From Candidatus Gastranaerophilales bacterium (lineage in GTDB: Bacteria > Cyanobacteriota > Vampirovibrionia > Gastranaerophilales > Gastranaerophilaceae), in NCBI GenBank assembly GCA_947628355.1, contig CANQZO010000118.1:1-6226 (forward strand): a DNA stretch of 6,226 nt. Direction: 5' to 3'. The position numbers and the translations under genes were made by a program. How positions within the stretch are numbered: position 1 is the first letter of the stretch; each line of letters begins with the position of its first letter. Below the pieces are notes generated by a model that was not told where the DNA came from, searched no databases, and was given only the letters and a program-made list of their open reading frames with translations. Of the stretch, positions 5,927 to 6,226 are shown one piece after another.

Positions 5927-6226
5927 TTAAACCGATTTTTTTATTTCTGTTTCTATTTCCGTTAGGGCATTTCTAAGATTGCTTTTATCGGAGCCTGCAC
6001 CTTGTGCAAAGTTAGGGCGGCCTCCGCCTTTTCCTCCCGTTAATTGTGCAAGTTTTGATACAATCTGCCCTGCATTTACGCCTTTTTTTACAAAACTGTC
6101 AGAAACTTTTACTATGTACGTAATTTTGTTTTCGTCAACAGAAGCAAGAACGATAATACTTTCGCCAAGTTTTGACGATAATATTTCACTGCCGAGCTTA
6201 ACAAGATTAGCAGGAAATGCCTCAAT
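5927..6226 (-). CDS. alaS: Alanyl-tRNA synthetase, C-terminal 99 residues (5' part outside window)
   Basis: The minus strand is open from the window edge to a TAA at 5927-5929. The last residues carry the DHHA1-domain signature GGKGGGRPNFAQGAG (64-78), which is diagnostic for bacterial AlaRS and is followed by the usual short helix (SNLRNALTEIETEIKKSV). The strand-rich stretch before it (SIIVLASVDENKITYIVKVS) fits the same C-terminal domain, which takes part in tRNA binding and oligomer formation. The enzyme charges tRNA-Ala; the catalytic and editing domains lie outside the window. The gene is essential and conserved, so it probably marks core chromosome next to the accessory cluster. The downstream glycosyltransferase starts 8 bases later and is probably co-transcribed. 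Confidence 0.96.
   Translation of the reverse strand: MEAFPANLVKLGSEILSSKLGESIIVLASVDENKITYIVKVSDSFVKKGVNAGQIVSKLAQLTGGKGGGRPNFAQGAGSDKSNLRNALTEIETEIKKSV

Overview
This is an AT-rich, tightly packed bacterial window with eight genes. Two of them run off the ends, no gap reaches 100 bases, and I see no tRNA, rRNA, CRISPR or insertion sequence. The bacterial alanyl-tRNA synthetase tail, Shine-Dalgarno sites of the AAGGAG/GAGGA type and standard-code genes show a bacterium. The low GC, the anaerobe-style wealth of radical SAM enzymes and the surface-sugar genes would suit an uncultured host-associated anaerobe (for example a Gastranaerophilales/Melainabacteria- or Brachyspira-like lineage). That placement is a guess.

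Layout. (1) Positions 1-366, plus strand: the C-terminal end of a radical SAM protein. (2) Positions 3626 down to 368, minus strand: a three-gene unit made of a B12-binding-type radical SAM enzyme, a radical SAM enzyme with its SPASM-type cysteine domain at the N-terminus, and a TPR protein whose start codon overlaps the previous stop. (3) Positions 3688-5233, plus strand: a cupin protein and a DegT-type PLP sugar aminotransferase that overlap by 8 bases. (4) Positions 6226 down to 5217, minus strand: the 3' end of alaS followed after 8 bases by a polyprenyl-phosphate-mannose-synthase-like family 2 glycosyltransferase. Its end overlaps the end of the aminotransferase gene by 17 bases.

Units 2 and 3 diverge from a short AT-only palindrome (3669-3684) that offers a TATAAT box on each strand. 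It sits so close to the cupin ATG that the cupin mRNA may be leaderless.

How the genes may work together: aminotransferase, cupin and glycosyltransferase are typical of surface-polysaccharide or glycoconjugate loci. Two complete radical SAM enzymes and part of a third beside them suggest radical-based tailoring of a sugar, lipid carrier or peptide, with the TPR protein as a possible scaffold. The substrate cannot be read from the sequence. alaS and perhaps the glycosyltransferase look like the flank of this accessory cluster.
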